Shown here one piece after another: positions 25,637 to 34,576 of a DNA stretch of 60,749 nucleotides. The DNA comes from Clostridium polynesiense (GTDB lineage Bacteria > Bacillota > Clostridia > Clostridiales > Clostridiaceae). The notes beneath the pieces were generated by a model. That model was not told where the DNA came from. It saw nothing but the letters and a program-made list of their open reading frames with translations, and ran no database searches. Made by a program: the position numbers and the translations under genes. The stretch is taken from contig NZ_CCXI01000010.1 of the NCBI RefSeq assembly GCF_000820705.1, positions 1 through 60,749 of the forward strand, given 5' to 3'. Position 1 is the stretch's first letter, and every line of letters starts with the position of its first letter.

Positions 25637-26698
25637 TTACACAAATATTGGTTCTCTGTAAGAAAAGTATTTTATCTTTGTATCGGTATGGACAGTGTGA
25701 GATTGCACTATGAGATGCTTAATCCTTGCCATATCTTTTTCAGCACTAAATACCTGTAACCATTTGAACCAGTACATATAATTAGCCAAATATTTTGTCG
25801 CAACACCATTAAACCTACCCATCCACTTTTTAAGTTTGCTGTGATAAGCATTTATATGTTGTATATGATATATCCCTTCTTTGTGTCTGCCTCTCTTTAT
25901 TTGTTGCAGTTCGAGATTAAAATTACGAGCAAACTTGATATAACTTTTATGAGAATCTGTACAAAGAACCGAGTCATTATCTATCCTTTCATTAAAGAAT
26001 CTCTCTAAGTCTGTATGCTTAAGTCTACCTTTGCACACAGGCTCTACCATTATATTACCAATTCTATCAGTAGCACAAAGAACGCACACCTGCTGAGATG
26101 ATATTCCTCTTTTTCTCTTTTCACCTTTGTTAGGCTTACTACCTTTAACCCCTCTTTTATGTGGCTTCCTTGGCATAGAGAAATTCCTGCTCTTCTTATG
26201 ATTCCCCTTAAAAGATAATCTAAAGAAGATTTCATCAGCCTCAACTATCCCTCCAACACTGCCAATTCCCATATAACTTCTAACGGCATCTAATATTTTA
26301 TGCCTCCAATAGAAGGAAGTTGGTACGCTTATTCCAACTACTTCAGCAGATTTCCTTATAGAATAACCATTAACCATGCACTTGGCGTAGGAAATCCACT
26401 TTTTTGAATCTTTCTTGCTATTATGCATAGGAGAACGAGTAAAATCTGTGAATGTCTTTTTGCAACACTTGCATATATATATCTGTGTTCCGTTTGACTT
26501 GCCATTACGAGACACTTCATTACGATTGCAGAAAGGGCAGACTTTCCCACGAGAAAATCTATTTTCTTTTATTTCTGTTGCTAATACAGAAGCAAACGAA
26601 CCTAATACTATTATTTCTTCGATAAATTCTAAGATTTGTTCTTGAGCAAATATATCTAATGACTTGATGTCTTCTTTTACAGATTCTATACTGGGCAT
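25637..26698 (-). CDS. IS1595-family transposase
   Basis: A 353-residue transposase. The N-terminal zinc ribbon has CPFCNRNE and CKCCKKTF, then an HTH region (SIRKSAEVVGISVPTSFYWRHKI), then the ISXO2-type catalytic domain with GIVEADEIFF, VLCTDSHKSY and HINAYHSKLKKWMGRFNGVA. The frame extends to 26731, but GGAGG is 7 bp before ATG 26698. It looks full length and intact. Confidence 0.93.
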   Translation of the reverse strand: MPSIESVKEDIKSLDIFAQEQILEFIEEIIVLGSFASVLATEIKENRFSRGKVCPFCNRNEVSRNGKSNGTQIYICKCCKKTFTDFTRSPMHNSKKDSKKWISYAKCMVNGYSIRKSAEVVGISVPTSFYWRHKILDAVRSYMGIGSVGGIVEADEIFFRLSFKGNHKKSRNFSMPRKPHKRGVKGSKPNKGEKRKRGISSQQVCVLCATDRIGNIMVEPVCKGRLKHTDLERFFNERIDNDSVLCTDSHKSYIKFARNFNLELQQIKRGRHKEGIYHIQHINAYHSKLKKWMGRFNGVATKYLANYMYWFKWLQVFSAEKDMARIKHLIVQSHTVHTDTKIKYFSYREPIFV

Positions 26699-26785
26699 AA
26701 TTGTTCCTCCACGATAACTGATAAAATACATTATACCCTAATACTTCAATATTATCCAGTTTTAACATTTATTTTAAACATAGCC

Positions 26786-26793
26786 AAAATTAA
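26786..26793. repeat. Target-site duplication, right
   Basis: AAAATTAA, identical to 24882-24889. Confidence 0.9.
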
Positions 26794-26854
26794 AAAATGT
26801 AAAATGCAAAATGAAGGAGGAAATTCCTCCGGAATTTCTTAAATTTATTTTAAT

Positions 26855-26880
26855 TAAAGAAACTCCGATAGGAGTTTCAT
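26855..26880 (-). terminator. Terminator after the ABC permease gene
   Basis: Stem GAAACTCC / GGAGTTTC with a four-base loop; T-rich sequence follows on the minus strand. Confidence 0.6.
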
Positions 26881-26914
26881 CCTCCATTTTTAATTCTTAA
26901 CTTTTCATTATCTT

Positions 26915-27628
26915 TTACCTCGTTTCTTTCCTTGTCCCTATAACACAGAATATACCAAAAACAATTATTATCATTAAAAGCGGACCTAGAGAAAGATCTC
27001 CAAAGGAATCCTTACACATACTAAAGAATCCCCAGGTTGAAGGGAAAAGCTTTCCTGCATAATCAAAGGCTTTAGGGAGCATGGTTACAGGAAACATGAT
27101 TCCTGACAGCATTATAGAGGGCAGGAATACAAATTGAGAAATCATTGTAAGCTTTGAAATACTTTTTACAAAGAGCCCAAGTGCAGTGCCAATCATTAAG
27201 CTGGAGATAATAAATAACAAAAGTACAGCAAAGTAGAGGAGAATATTATCCGGTACAGCAGAATCAAAGACAAAGGGTGCAGTGAAGAAAATAATTATGC
27301 TTACCAGGGATAAATGAATAAATCCCGATATAAAATTATTGATAATAACAGTCCACAAAGGTATTCCACCTACTTTGTAGGACTTTTTTATTTCGCTGCT
27401 GAAAAATTCTACTAAGGGGATAGGAGCTCCTAATAATGCTCCCATGCTTACACTGAACACAGTCATAGACTGGATTAAGGTGTTTTTTGAATTAGGATCA
27501 ATAGAGGAGAAGATTCCTCCCATAAAGGCAAAAAATACTAAGGGTACAATATAATAAGTTAAAAGTACACCTTTATTTCTCATATCCAGCTTCCACTGAA
27601 GACATATTCCATAACAAAATGCATCCAT
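26915..27628 (-). CDS. ABC-2 type transporter permease
   Basis: A 237-residue integral membrane protein with six hydrophobic segments and the ABC-2 arrangement: a first helix after DMRNKGVLLTYYIVPLVFF, a cytoplasmic loop with EIKKSYKVGGIP, and a later SIMLSGIMFPVTMLP segment. It pairs with the ATPase gene that ends 3 bp upstream. Likely exports a drug, lipid or peptide; substrate unknown. Confidence 0.88.
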   Translation of the reverse strand: MDAFCYGICLQWKLDMRNKGVLLTYYIVPLVFFAFMGGIFSSIDPNSKNTLIQSMTVFSVSMGALLGAPIPLVEFFSSEIKKSYKVGGIPLWTVIINNFISGFIHLSLVSIIIFFTAPFVFDSAVPDNILLYFAVLLLFIISSLMIGTALGLFVKSISKLTMISQFVFLPSIMLSGIMFPVTMLPKAFDYAGKLFPSTWGFFSMCKDSFGDLSLGPLLMIIIVFGIFCVIGTRKETR

Positions 27629-27630
27629 GC

Positions 27631-28491
27631 TTATACCTCCTTAGCAATATTTAAAAAGCCTTCTTCAAGACTTAGATGTTCAATTTTTATGTCCTCAATT
27701 TCAATTTCCTTTTCCTTTGCAAGGGTGAGGATTTCTAAAAGACCCTCCTGAAGATTAAGGGTTTCAAAGATAATGTATCCCTGATGCTCAGCTTTAAAGC
27801 TGCAGTGGTGCAATTGAAAAATGCTTAATGGAACCTTTGATTTTATGTGAAGTTTGTAATTTTCTTTTTCTTTCCCAGTGAGCTCCTCCGAAGTTCCCAT
27901 AAAAGCAATATTACCATTTTTTAAAATAGCGAGCCTATCGCTTAGACCTTCTACTTCAGCCATGTCATGACTGGTCATTATTATAGTTTTTCCCTGACTT
28001 TTCATTGCCCTAATTTCCTTGTGCAGTTCAGAGCGTCCTTCCACGTCAAGCCCTGCAGTAGGCTCATCTAAGAAAATAATATCAGGATTTCCGATGATTG
28101 AGAGCACTAGATGAAGGCGGCGTGTTTGTCCTGTAGAAAGCTGTCTGTATTGCTTGTTTTCTATTTCCTTCAATCCAAGCCTTTCAGTCAGTCCCCAATC
28201 TATCGAAGCCTTTTTCCATTTTGCAAAAAGCAATAGTGCTTCCTTTACCTTTATATTTTCAGGAAGAGATGAGCTTTGAAGCTGTATTCCTATGCTGCCT
28301 CTGATATCTATCTTTCCTTCCTCAAAGCTTCTTAGGCCTTCAATACACTCTAAGGTTGTGGTTTTGCCTGCTCCATTAATACCTAAGAGGGAAAAGATTT
28401 CCCCTTCCTTTACCTGAAAGGATATACCTTTTAAAACTTCATTTCCGGAATATTGCTTTTTTAAATTCTCAATAATAAGTGAGGTATTCAA
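27631..28491 (-). CDS. ABC transporter ATP-binding protein
   Basis: A 286-residue ATPase with Walker A GINGAGKTT, Q-loop IQLQSSSLP, signature LSTGQTRRLHL, Walker B IIFLDEPTAGLD and H-loop TSHDMAEVEGL. It starts at TTG (28491), 8 bp after GGAGG that lies inside the end of a decayed MerR-type gene, so the two were once translationally coupled. Together with the permease it forms an ABC-2 exporter. Confidence 0.92.
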   Translation of the reverse strand: MNTSLIIENLKKQYSGNEVLKGISFQVKEGEIFSLLGINGAGKTTTLECIEGLRSFEEGKIDIRGSIGIQLQSSSLPENIKVKEALLLFAKWKKASIDWGLTERLGLKEIENKQYRQLSTGQTRRLHLVLSIIGNPDIIFLDEPTAGLDVEGRSELHKEIRAMKSQGKTIIMTSHDMAEVEGLSDRLAILKNGNIAFMGTSEELTGKEKENYKLHIKSKVPLSIFQLHHCSFKAEHQGYIIFETLNLQEGLLEILTLAKEKEIEIEDIKIEHLSLEEGFLNIAKEV

Positions 28492-28493
28492 TA

Positions 28494-28615
28494 TTATTCC
28501 TCCATTTCAGGAATGATAATTCCTATTTTATTTAAATAAAAACTTAATGCTTTTCCTATATAATCATCATTTCTTTGGCAAGTTCTCCTACGGTATATAA
28601 ATCTTTCTTTATCAA
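28494..28615 (-). pseudogene. Remnant of a MerR-family regulator
   Basis: On the minus strand TTG 28615 begins with the MerR N terminus KKDLYTVGELAKE, which breaks off after a few codons; in the next frame DDYIGKALSFYLNKIGI and IIPEMEE run to TAA at 28496-28494. The middle of the protein, including most of the HTH, is deleted. The palindrome TGACCTTACGTCA at about 28655 upstream resembles a MerR operator. The ABC transporter may now be deregulated. Confidence 0.65.
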
Positions 28616-28711
28616 AATAACCACATCCATGAGTACATTATAATATATGACCTTACGTCACAAATAATAGCTGAATTAAAAAATGAGAAATAATTTTTAA
28701 ATTATATAATT

Positions 28712-28762
28712 AATAAAATAAAAGCAGAGGATACGGTTAAAAAACTGTATCCTCTGCTTTTT
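28712..28762 (-). terminator. Terminator of the aldolase gene
   Basis: Long stem AAAGCAGAGGATACGGTT / AACTGTATCCTCTGCTTT with one G-U pair and T-rich DNA on the minus strand. Confidence 0.85.
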
Positions 28763-28801
28763 TATACTTAATTTAAAACTAACTTAGTATTTGGTTGTGA
28801 T

Positions 28802-29737
28802 TTATTTATTCATTGCATCAGTTGAACCAAGAATATTATCTATTTTGTATTCAACTACCTTTTGAACTGCATCTCTGCCTGCTCCTAAGTATTTTCTTGG
28901 GTCAAACTCCGCAGGTGTATCTCCGAATACTTTTCTTATAGCTGCTGTCATAGCAAGTCTTAGGTCTGTATCCATGTTGATTTTGCAAACTGCCATGGAG
29001 GAAGCTTTTCTAAGCATTTCTTCTGGAATACCTTTAGCATCCTTTATTGCTCCGCCATATTGGTTACAGGTTGCCACTGCGTCAGGATCAACAGCGGAAG
29101 CTCCGTGAAGAACTATTGGGAAGCCAGGTAACTGCTTTTGTATTTCTTCTAAAATATCAAACTTTAATTGTGGTTTGAAGTCTGGTGGGAATTTAAATGC
29201 ACCATGGGAAGTTCCTATAGCTATAGCAAGAGAGTCACATCCGGTTCTCTTAACAAAATCTACAGCCTGAGCAGGTTCAGTGTAAACATGCTCTGCAGCT
29301 TCTACATCATCCTCAACTCCTGCAAGAACACCAAGTTCTGCTTCTACAACTACACCTCTGGCGTGTGCATATTCTACGACTTCTTTAGTTTTAGCTACAT
29401 TTTCTTCGTAATCATAATGTGAACCATCAAACATTACAGAAGTGAAACCTGCATCTATAACCATTTTAACTGCTTCTATATCTGGACCGTGGTCAAGGTG
29501 TAGAGCTACGTCAACCCCTGCTTCTTTAACTGCTGCATCAACCATAGCTTTAAGCATCTGTGGGCCGGCATATTTTATTGCTCCAGTGGAGCACTGAAGT
29601 ATAACAGGAGACTTCTTAGCTTTTGCTGCTCTTAAAACTCCTTGTAGTATTTCCATATTATTGATGTTGAAAGCGCCTATAGCATATCCGCCTTCATAAG
29701 CCTTTTTGAACATTTCTTTAGTAGTAACTAATGGCAT
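28802..29737 (-). CDS. fba: Class II fructose-1,6-bisphosphate aldolase
   Basis: A 311-residue zinc aldolase that cleaves fructose 1,6-bisphosphate into dihydroxyacetone phosphate and glyceraldehyde 3-phosphate in glycolysis. Motifs include GAFNINNMEIL, catalytic and zinc-binding ALHLDHGPD, MFDGSHYDYEENV, EAELGVLAGVED and VLHGASAV. The frame opens at GTG 29749, but AAAGGTGG precedes ATG 29737, which also gives the normal MPLVTTKEMF start. Glycolytic, presumably highly expressed. The leader contains two adjacent hairpins. Confidence 0.95.
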   Translation of the reverse strand: MPLVTTKEMFKKAYEGGYAIGAFNINNMEILQGVLRAAKAKKSPVILQCSTGAIKYAGPQMLKAMVDAAVKEAGVDVALHLDHGPDIEAVKMVIDAGFTSVMFDGSHYDYEENVAKTKEVVEYAHARGVVVEAELGVLAGVEDDVEAAEHVYTEPAQAVDFVKRTGCDSLAIAIGTSHGAFKFPPDFKPQLKFDILEEIQKQLPGFPIVLHGASAVDPDAVATCNQYGGAIKDAKGIPEEMLRKASSMAVCKINMDTDLRLAMTAAIRKVFGDTPAEFDPRKYLGAGRDAVQKVVEYKIDNILGSTDAMNK

Positions 29738-29801
29738 AAATTGGACCACCTTTCATAATATATTAAGGACATGTAAAATAAGCCCTTTTAATATCTACAA
29801 A

Positions 29802-29842
29802 GCGGGTATATGATTAGACCCGGTGGGACTAAATTTCCCACC
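29802..29842 (-). promoter_or_regulatory. Tandem hairpins in the aldolase leader
   Basis: Two abutting stems, CGGGT / ACCCG (29803-29822) and GGTGGGA / TTTCCCACC-type (29822-29842), lie about 65-105 bp before the aldolase ATG and just after a TATAAT-type promoter on the minus strand. No T-run follows. They may stabilise the mRNA 5' end or bind a regulator. I recognise no named RNA class. Confidence 0.45.
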
Positions 29843-29950
29843 TCCTATTATATATTAATTCTACAACATTTTCTATAGTAAATATATATGCCGTGAAATA
29901 ATTTCATATAATAGATACATTTATTATTTGATGGACTGCACTAAAAAAGG

Positions 29951-30331
29951 TTAAAAAATATTTTCTATAGAAAGCCTTTGAAGACTTACAATATTATCGA
30001 TATGATGCTTTAAAATATGAACACTGGCTAAGGATTCAGACTTATCCAGCTGTTTTACATACTGGGTGAGCTTATAGACCTCGTGAGAAACAGTATCGAT
30101 GTCAGCATGATTCATAAAAACAGAAATCATTGGAGCCTCCGATTTAACTATATCAAGAAGGCTGCAGGCTTCATCGTAGCTTCTATCCCATTCATCATCC
30201 TTAAGCAGTGCTTCGAGCTCTTCACAGGAATCTGAAACTGCACTGCAGAAATTGTGAAGCTGTTTATTCGAGTATACCATAAAAATAAGCAGTGATAAAA
30301 ACAATACAATAGAAATCACAACATTTTTCAT
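29951..30331 (-). CDS. DUF4363 family protein
   Basis: A 126-residue protein with an N-terminal membrane anchor (VVISIVLFLSLLIFMVY) and a helical extracytoplasmic part with EELEALLKDDEWDRSYDEAC, the usual look of DUF4363. It begins 12 bp after the DUF421 gene, a pairing that is common in clostridia. Function unknown. Confidence 0.8.
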   Translation of the reverse strand: MKNVVISIVLFLSLLIFMVYSNKQLHNFCSAVSDSCEELEALLKDDEWDRSYDEACSLLDIVKSEAPMISVFMNHADIDTVSHEVYKLTQYVKQLDKSESLASVHILKHHIDNIVSLQRLSIENIF

Positions 30332-30343
30332 TGCATTACCTCT

Positions 30344-31021
30344 TTATACCATGTCTTTTTTTTGGCAGTAGAATTTATTATGTGAATCCATTAAAGCTAT
30401 ATATACTTCTTCCAGATTCTCTATATTTCGGCTCCTTATATTCTGAAGCAGCCACTTCATATCTTTATTGATTGTTTTGAGATTTTCCTTATTTACCTTT
30501 CCGTTTATAACAAGAACAGTGGGGAGAACATCTTGAGGAACTGAGATATTTAAATCGCTTTTTGTAACAGGAGATAGATTTGCTTTTGGAATTACTGAAA
30601 TCTGTCCGTTGTTTTCCAGTATTAAATAAGCTATATCTTCAAAATTAAAGTATCCGTTAGTGCGAAGCTCCTCCATTAAATCATCAATATTTATCCTTTG
30701 TTCCCTCAGTGCTTTGGTATCTAGTATGCCGTTTCTTAAAAGTATCGAAGGTTTACCATCTATGATGGATCTTACTTTTTCGCTCCTTAACTGTATTTCC
30801 GATACTAAAATCTGCATTATAAGCATTGTTACTATGGGAATTATCCCTAAAAGCAGCGGCAGCCTGGTATCCTGCATAGGAAGAGAGGCAAGCTCTGATA
30901 TCATAATGGTTATAACCAGCTCATACGGCTGAAGCTCTCCAAGCTGCCTTTTTCCCATAAGCCTCATAACTACTACTACAAGGGTATAAAGGATAATAGT
31001 TCTTATTATTACTACAAACAA
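30344..31021 (-). CDS. DUF421 (YetF-type) membrane protein
   Basis: A 225-residue protein with three N-terminal transmembrane helices containing VVVVMRLMGKRQLGELQPYE, the DUF421 signature, followed by the cytoplasmic YetF domain (LRSEKVRSIIDGKPSILLRN and so on). The frame extends to 31060, but the best RBS, AAAGGAGGTG, is 7-8 bp before TTG 31021, giving the family's normal N terminus. Role in membrane or spore physiology is not settled. Confidence 0.85.
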   Translation of the reverse strand: MFVVIIRTIILYTLVVVVMRLMGKRQLGELQPYELVITIMISELASLPMQDTRLPLLLGIIPIVTMLIMQILVSEIQLRSEKVRSIIDGKPSILLRNGILDTKALREQRINIDDLMEELRTNGYFNFEDIAYLILENNGQISVIPKANLSPVTKSDLNISVPQDVLPTVLVINGKVNKENLKTINKDMKWLLQNIRSRNIENLEEVYIALMDSHNKFYCQKKDMV

Positions 31022-31141
31022 ATAAATCACCTCCTTTAGTATAGATTTTGTAAAATTCATTCTTTTATGACATTATTATTGATTTTTAAAGTATAATAAT
31101 AATACTGAAGAGTATAATGTTTATTGAAATGGAGTGATATA

Positions 31142-32800
31142 ATGGCTGAGTTGAAGCTTACTTTAAGCAATGGAAGAGAAATTTCAGCAGATAAAGATAA
31201 ACTGCTTTATGATATTGTAAAAGAAAATTATGAAGATACAGAGCTGCCTGCAGTGCTTGGAATGGTAAACGGAAAATATTATGAACTTTCCTCTCATTTA
31301 GAAGAAGGGGGAATATTTGAAGCTGTATCTTTAAACAATCCCATGGGTAATAATGCTTACTCCAGAACCCTCCAGTTTATACTTATAAAAGCAGTGCAGG
31401 ACATTTTCCCAAACAGCAAAATTACCATAGAGCATTCAATAAGCAAGGGTCTTTATGGTGAGATACATATGGATAAAGCTCTTGATGAAGAAGATATTAC
31501 AAGAATTAAAAGCAGAATGCAGGAAATCATAGATTCAGATACGGTTATAAATAAAATAAGCATTGAAAGAGAAAAAGCCATAGAAATATTCAAGGATTAT
31601 GGAATGATGGATAAGGTAAAGCTTTTGGGTTTTGTAGCTTCCGATACAGTGAAGCTTTATGATCTTCAGGGAAGATATGATTATTTCTATGGGCCTATGG
31701 CTTATTCCACAGGAGCTGTTAAATATTTTGATTTAATATATTATGAGCCGGGGTTTATATTAAGGTATCCTCCTTTGGAAAGCCCTGTTGAAATTCCTGA
31801 GTTTGTTGAATACAGAAAGCTCTCAAGGATATTTAAAGAAACTGAAGAGTGGCTGAATATACTTGGGGTGGGTGATGTAGGCTCTTTAAATGAAAAAATT
31901 GTAAGCGGTGAGATAATAGACATAATAAGGGTATCAGAAGCTCTTCATGAAAAAAAGATTGCCTATATAGCGGATATGATAGCGGAAAGAAAGGAAGTCA
32001 AGGTAATACTCATTGCAGGCCCTTCCTCCTCAGGAAAAACCACCTTTGCAAACAGACTGTCCATACAGCTTAGGGTTAACGGACTTATCCCTAAGGCCAT
32101 ATCTTTGGATGATTATTTTATAAACAGAGATTCCACTCCTTTAGATGAAGAAGGCAAGCCGGATTTTGAATCCATAGATGCCCTTGATCTGGAGCTGTTT
32201 AACAAGCATCTAAACCTTCTTATGGATGGAGAAGAGGTTGAAATACCTACCTACAATTTCCTCACAGGAATGAGGGAATGGAATGGAAATCTTTTAAAGC
32301 TTCCTCAGAATGGAGTCCTGGTAATAGAAGGTATTCATGGGCTTAATGAAAGACTTACCTCCTCTGTATTAGACAATAATAAATTTAAAATATATATAAG
32401 CGCCCTTACCCAGTTAAATGTAGATAATCACAATAGGATTGCAACTACTGATGTAAGAAAAATACGAAGGATTGTGAGAGATACTCTTTCAAGAGGCTAC
32501 AGCGCAGAGGTTACCCTTACCTTATGGCCTTCTATAAAAAGGGGTGAGGAAAGGAATATATTCGTTTATCAGGAGAAAGCGGATGTAATGTTTAACTCTA
32601 CTTTGGTTTACGAGCTTTGTGTCCTTAAGAATTATGCTGTTTCGGAGCTTGAAAAAATCAAACCGGATAGCCCTGTTTATTATGAAGCATTAAGATTAAA
32701 AAGCTTTTTGGGCTTCTTTAAGGAAATTGAAAAGGAGCTTGTTCCTGACAACTCCATACTTAGAGAATTCATAGGAGGAAGCTGGTTTTATAAATATTAA
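31142..32800 (+). CDS. Uridine kinase-like nucleoside kinase with TGS/SAD-type N terminus
   Basis: A 552-residue protein. Residues 1-~60 are TGS-like, ~60-250 resemble the threonyl-tRNA synthetase second additional domain (YFYGPMAYSTGAV-type region), and ~270-480 form a phosphoribulokinase/uridine-kinase domain with Walker A AGPSSSGKTTFANRL, LDDYFINRDSTP and GIHGLNERL. Such fusions are common in clostridia and are annotated as nucleoside kinases; the substrate is unproven. Start at ATG 31142 is set by GGAGTGAT. Monocistronic. Confidence 0.87.
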   Translation: MAELKLTLSNGREISADKDKLLYDIVKENYEDTELPAVLGMVNGKYYELSSHLEEGGIFEAVSLNNPMGNNAYSRTLQFILIKAVQDIFPNSKITIEHSISKGLYGEIHMDKALDEEDITRIKSRMQEIIDSDTVINKISIEREKAIEIFKDYGMMDKVKLLGFVASDTVKLYDLQGRYDYFYGPMAYSTGAVKYFDLIYYEPGFILRYPPLESPVEIPEFVEYRKLSRIFKETEEWLNILGVGDVGSLNEKIVSGEIIDIIRVSEALHEKKIAYIADMIAERKEVKVILIAGPSSSGKTTFANRLSIQLRVNGLIPKAISLDDYFINRDSTPLDEEGKPDFESIDALDLELFNKHLNLLMDGEEVEIPTYNFLTGMREWNGNLLKLPQNGVLVIEGIHGLNERLTSSVLDNNKFKIYISALTQLNVDNHNRIATTDVRKIRRIVRDTLSRGYSAEVTLTLWPSIKRGEERNIFVYQEKADVMFNSTLVYELCVLKNYAVSELEKIKPDSPVYYEALRLKSFLGFFKEIEKELVPDNSILREFIGGSWFYKY

Positions 32801-32912
32801 AAATGAAAAACTTTCTCTAGGATTATTCACTAATTTAATATAAAATGTTTATAGGAAATTTGAAAACTACAGAATAAATACATTTTAACTATTATGGAAA
32901 GGGAGAATACCA

Positions 32913-33596
32913 ATGAAAAAATATGGAGTATTTGAGGTGCTTGGTCCTATAATGATAGGTCCTTCAAGTTCTCATACTGCAGGAGCAGCACGGCTTGGAA
33001 AAATAGCAGGAACAATTGCCGGAGGTAAGATTACAAAGGTTGATTTTCTGCTGCATGGCTCCTTTGGTAAAACATATAAAGGTCATGGAACGGACAGAGC
33101 ACTGGTTGCTGGAATACTTGGAATGGAACCCAGTGATGAAAGGCTTAGAGATGCTCTAACCATTGCCAAGGAAAAGGGTATAGAAGTAAATTTTATTGAA
33201 GAAGATTTAGGGGATGTTCATCCTAATACAGTAAAGTTTATAATTAAATGCCAAGGCGGTGGAGAGGTTACAGTAATGGGCTCTTCTATAGGAGGAGGAA
33301 ATATTCAAATCACAGAAGTAGACGGAGATAAAGTTCAATTTACCGGAGCCTACCCTACACTGATTATCAGCCATAGAGATGTTCCAGGTCAGGTATCTAA
33401 AGTTACGACACTTCTTTATGAAGAGAATATTAATATAGCCTTTATGAAGGTGTTCAGAAATCATAGAGGGACAATTGCAACTATGGTTTTTGAAACAGAC
33501 CATAGCATACCAGAGGAGGTATTAAGTAAAATCAATTCCATATCTGAAATAGCCAGAGTAACTTATATAAGCCCTGTAAAGGATGGTGAAGCTTAA
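32913..33596 (+). CDS. sdaAB: L-serine dehydratase, beta subunit
   Basis: A 227-residue beta subunit of the iron-sulfur L-serine ammonia-lyase, which converts serine to pyruvate and ammonia. It has GPIMIGPSSSHTAGAARLG at the N terminus and HPNTVKF, with a C-terminal ACT domain (LIISHRDVPGQVSKVTTLLY). The stop overlaps the start of sdaAA by one base (TAATG), so the two subunits are translationally coupled. Confidence 0.95.
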   Translation: MKKYGVFEVLGPIMIGPSSSHTAGAARLGKIAGTIAGGKITKVDFLLHGSFGKTYKGHGTDRALVAGILGMEPSDERLRDALTIAKEKGIEVNFIEEDLGDVHPNTVKFIIKCQGGGEVTVMGSSIGGGNIQITEVDGDKVQFTGAYPTLIISHRDVPGQVSKVTTLLYEENINIAFMKVFRNHRGTIATMVFETDHSIPEEVLSKINSISEIARVTYISPVKDGEA

Positions 33597-34477
33597 TGTT
33601 TGCATCTAATGGTGAAGAGTTAATTAAGATATGTGCTGAAAATAACATAACCCTGGCTGAGTATGCTCTTAAAGTAGAGATGGAAAGCTCAGGGGCCTCT
33701 AAAGAAGAAATTTATAATAAAATGAAAAATACTCTTGCAGTTATGAAATATTCAGCTGAAGAAGGGATGAGAAGAGAAGTTCACTCTGTAAGCGGACTTA
33801 TCGGAGGAGATGCCTACAGGGTTAATAAATATTTGGAATCGGGAGTTAATTTAACAGGGGATGTTATGGTTAAGGCTATGGCAAGGGCTTTATCCAGCTC
33901 TGAAGTAAATGCTTCCATGGGGAAGATAGTGGCTGCTCCTACTGCCGGTTCCTGCGGTATACTGCCTGCAGTAATACTCACTGCTGCTGAAAAATTAAAT
34001 AAAGATGAGGATGAAATGGTTAATGCTCTTTTAGCTTCTTCCGCAGTGGGAATGATTATTGCAAAGAATGCTACCCTTGCCGGTGCTGAGGGAGGATGTC
34101 AGGCAGAATGTGGATCTGCTGCAGCTATGGCCGCTGCTGCGGTAGTGGAAATGATGGGAGGAACCCCTGAAATGGCATTAAATGCCGGAGCCATAGTTAT
34201 TAAAAATATATTAGGCTTAGTATGTGATCCTGTTGCGGGTCTGGTAGAAGTGCCCTGTGCTAAAAGGAATGTAGCAGGAGCAGTAAGTGCTTTGACCACA
34301 GCGGATTTAGTAATGGCAGGAGTTATGAGTAAAATTCCTTTTGATGATGTGGTTTCCGCTATGTATAAGATTGGAAAGGCTATGCCTGCTGAACTTAGAG
34401 AAACTGCATTGGGAGGATGTGCCGCTACTAACAGAGGAATAATATTAAGCAAAAAAATATTTGATAAGAACAAATAG
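33596..34477 (+). CDS. sdaAA: L-serine dehydratase, alpha subunit
   Basis: A 293-residue alpha subunit carrying the catalytic oxygen-sensitive 4Fe-4S cluster. Family segments are APTAGSCGILPAVILTAAEK, GAEGGCQAECGSAAAMAAAA and GLVCDPVAGLVEVPCAKRN, which supply the cluster cysteines. It forms a heteromer with the upstream beta subunit. Confidence 0.95.
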   Translation: MFASNGEELIKICAENNITLAEYALKVEMESSGASKEEIYNKMKNTLAVMKYSAEEGMRREVHSVSGLIGGDAYRVNKYLESGVNLTGDVMVKAMARALSSSEVNASMGKIVAAPTAGSCGILPAVILTAAEKLNKDEDEMVNALLASSAVGMIIAKNATLAGAEGGCQAECGSAAAMAAAAVVEMMGGTPEMALNAGAIVIKNILGLVCDPVAGLVEVPCAKRNVAGAVSALTTADLVMAGVMSKIPFDDVVSAMYKIGKAMPAELRETALGGCAATNRGIILSKKIFDKNK

Positions 34478-34576
34478 AAGCATAAATTGGGTATAATGAT
34501 ATAATAAATTAAGCGATGCTGTATTTATTACTCATTGTATCCTTTTTATTTTAATATAGTGCAGGAGTCTTTAACT

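Larger units (their letters stand above)
24890..26785 (-). mobile_element. Complete IS1595-family insertion sequence with passenger gene
   Basis: A 1896-bp element. Terminal inverted repeats share 15 perfect bases (GGCTATGTTTAAAAT at both ends, read inward) with further partial similarity, and 8-bp direct repeats AAAATTAA flank it. Inside are, on the minus strand, an ISXO2/IS1595-type transposase gene and then a P-loop kinase gene with its own terminator. All three boundary features agree, so the ends are exact and the element looks recently inserted and potentially active. Confidence 0.93.

Noticed and set aside
30660-30932. 90-residue plus-strand ORF inside the DUF421 gene
   Set aside because: Antisense shadow of a recognised family protein.
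34099-34473. 124-residue minus-strand ORF inside sdaAA
   Set aside because: It mirrors the well-conserved sdaAA coding frame and has no RBS or family match.
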